From NCBI GenBank assembly GCA_030749275.1, contig JASMKJ010000593.1:1-5350 (forward strand): a stretch of 5,350 nucleotides of DNA. The letters are read 5' to 3'. Both the position numbers and the translations under genes were made by a program. This stretch comes from Acidimicrobiales bacterium (lineage in GTDB: Bacteria > Actinomycetota > Acidimicrobiia > Acidimicrobiales > Poriferisodalaceae). Position 1 is the first letter of the stretch. Each line of letters opens with the position of its first letter. The notes beneath the pieces were generated by a model, which ran no database searches, was not told where the DNA came from, and worked only from the letters and a program-made list of their open reading frames with translations. This document shows positions 5,220 to 5,350 of the stretch, piece by piece.

Positions 5220-5350
5220 GCGAGTTCGCACAAGAAATCTGTGCTGATGCACAAGAGCGTATGGATCGAGCTGTCGAACATGCACAAAACGAATATTCAA
5301 CGGTTCGGACTGGACGTGCGACGCCTGCGCTGGTCGAAAAACTAAAGGTC
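5216..5350 (+). CDS. frr: ribosome recycling factor, 3'-truncated by the window edge
   Basis: RRF splits the post-termination ribosome together with EF-G. Only the first 45 of about 185 residues are present. They match the start of the first long helix of domain I: DAQERMDRAVEHAQNEYSTV, then RTGRATPALVEKL, where RTGRA is the strongly conserved motif. The start is GTG at 5216, whose GTGA overlaps the pyrH TGA by 4 bases. There is no clear ribosome-binding site, so translation probably depends on coupling to pyrH. The order pyrH-frr is nearly universal in bacteria. Confidence 0.95.
   Translation, partial: MSEFAQEICADAQERMDRAVEHAQNEYSTVRTGRATPALVEKLKV

Overview
The window is a bacterial translation-gene neighbourhood of moderate GC, close to 50% by eye. 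It most likely comes from an actinobacterium, perhaps the Acidimicrobiia. Three things point there: the actinobacterial start of S2 (MAAVVTM, then [13 protein letters not shown]), an L19 with the actinobacterial core [17 protein letters not shown], and a tyrosine recombinase directly upstream of rpsB. The small minus-strand CxxC protein also resembles a family I remember from Streptomyces and relatives. The class-level assignment is inference.

Layout. The window opens inside trmD (m1G37 tRNA methyltransferase, 5' end cut off), followed by rplS (ribosomal protein L19). A small minus-strand pair converges on rplS. It consists of a 36-residue single-helix membrane protein (1427 to 1317) and, 8 bases further on, a 69-residue probable metal-binding protein (1308 to 1099). 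A short divergent control region with an imperfect inverted repeat separates this pair from a plus-strand xerC-type recombinase, whose start is probably the GTG at 1576. A 170-base gap with predicted hairpins leads into rpsB, tsf, pyrH and the first 45 codons of frr. The last three genes are packed tightly: tsf and pyrH are 1 base apart, and pyrH and frr overlap by 4.

How the genes fit together. trmD and rplS are the tail of the usual rpsP-rimM-trmD-rplS group (tRNA modification plus a 50S subunit protein). rpsB, tsf, pyrH and frr form the usual cluster for a 30S protein, the EF-Tu recycling factor, UMP kinase and ribosome recycling factor. XerC would act with a partner XerD encoded elsewhere to resolve chromosome dimers. 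The small minus-strand pair has no known role.

I do not see a new defence system, mobile element or CRISPR array. The least ordinary content is the overlooked 36-residue membrane protein with its partner, the structured gap upstream of rpsB, and the unusually short rplS-to-rpsB interval.
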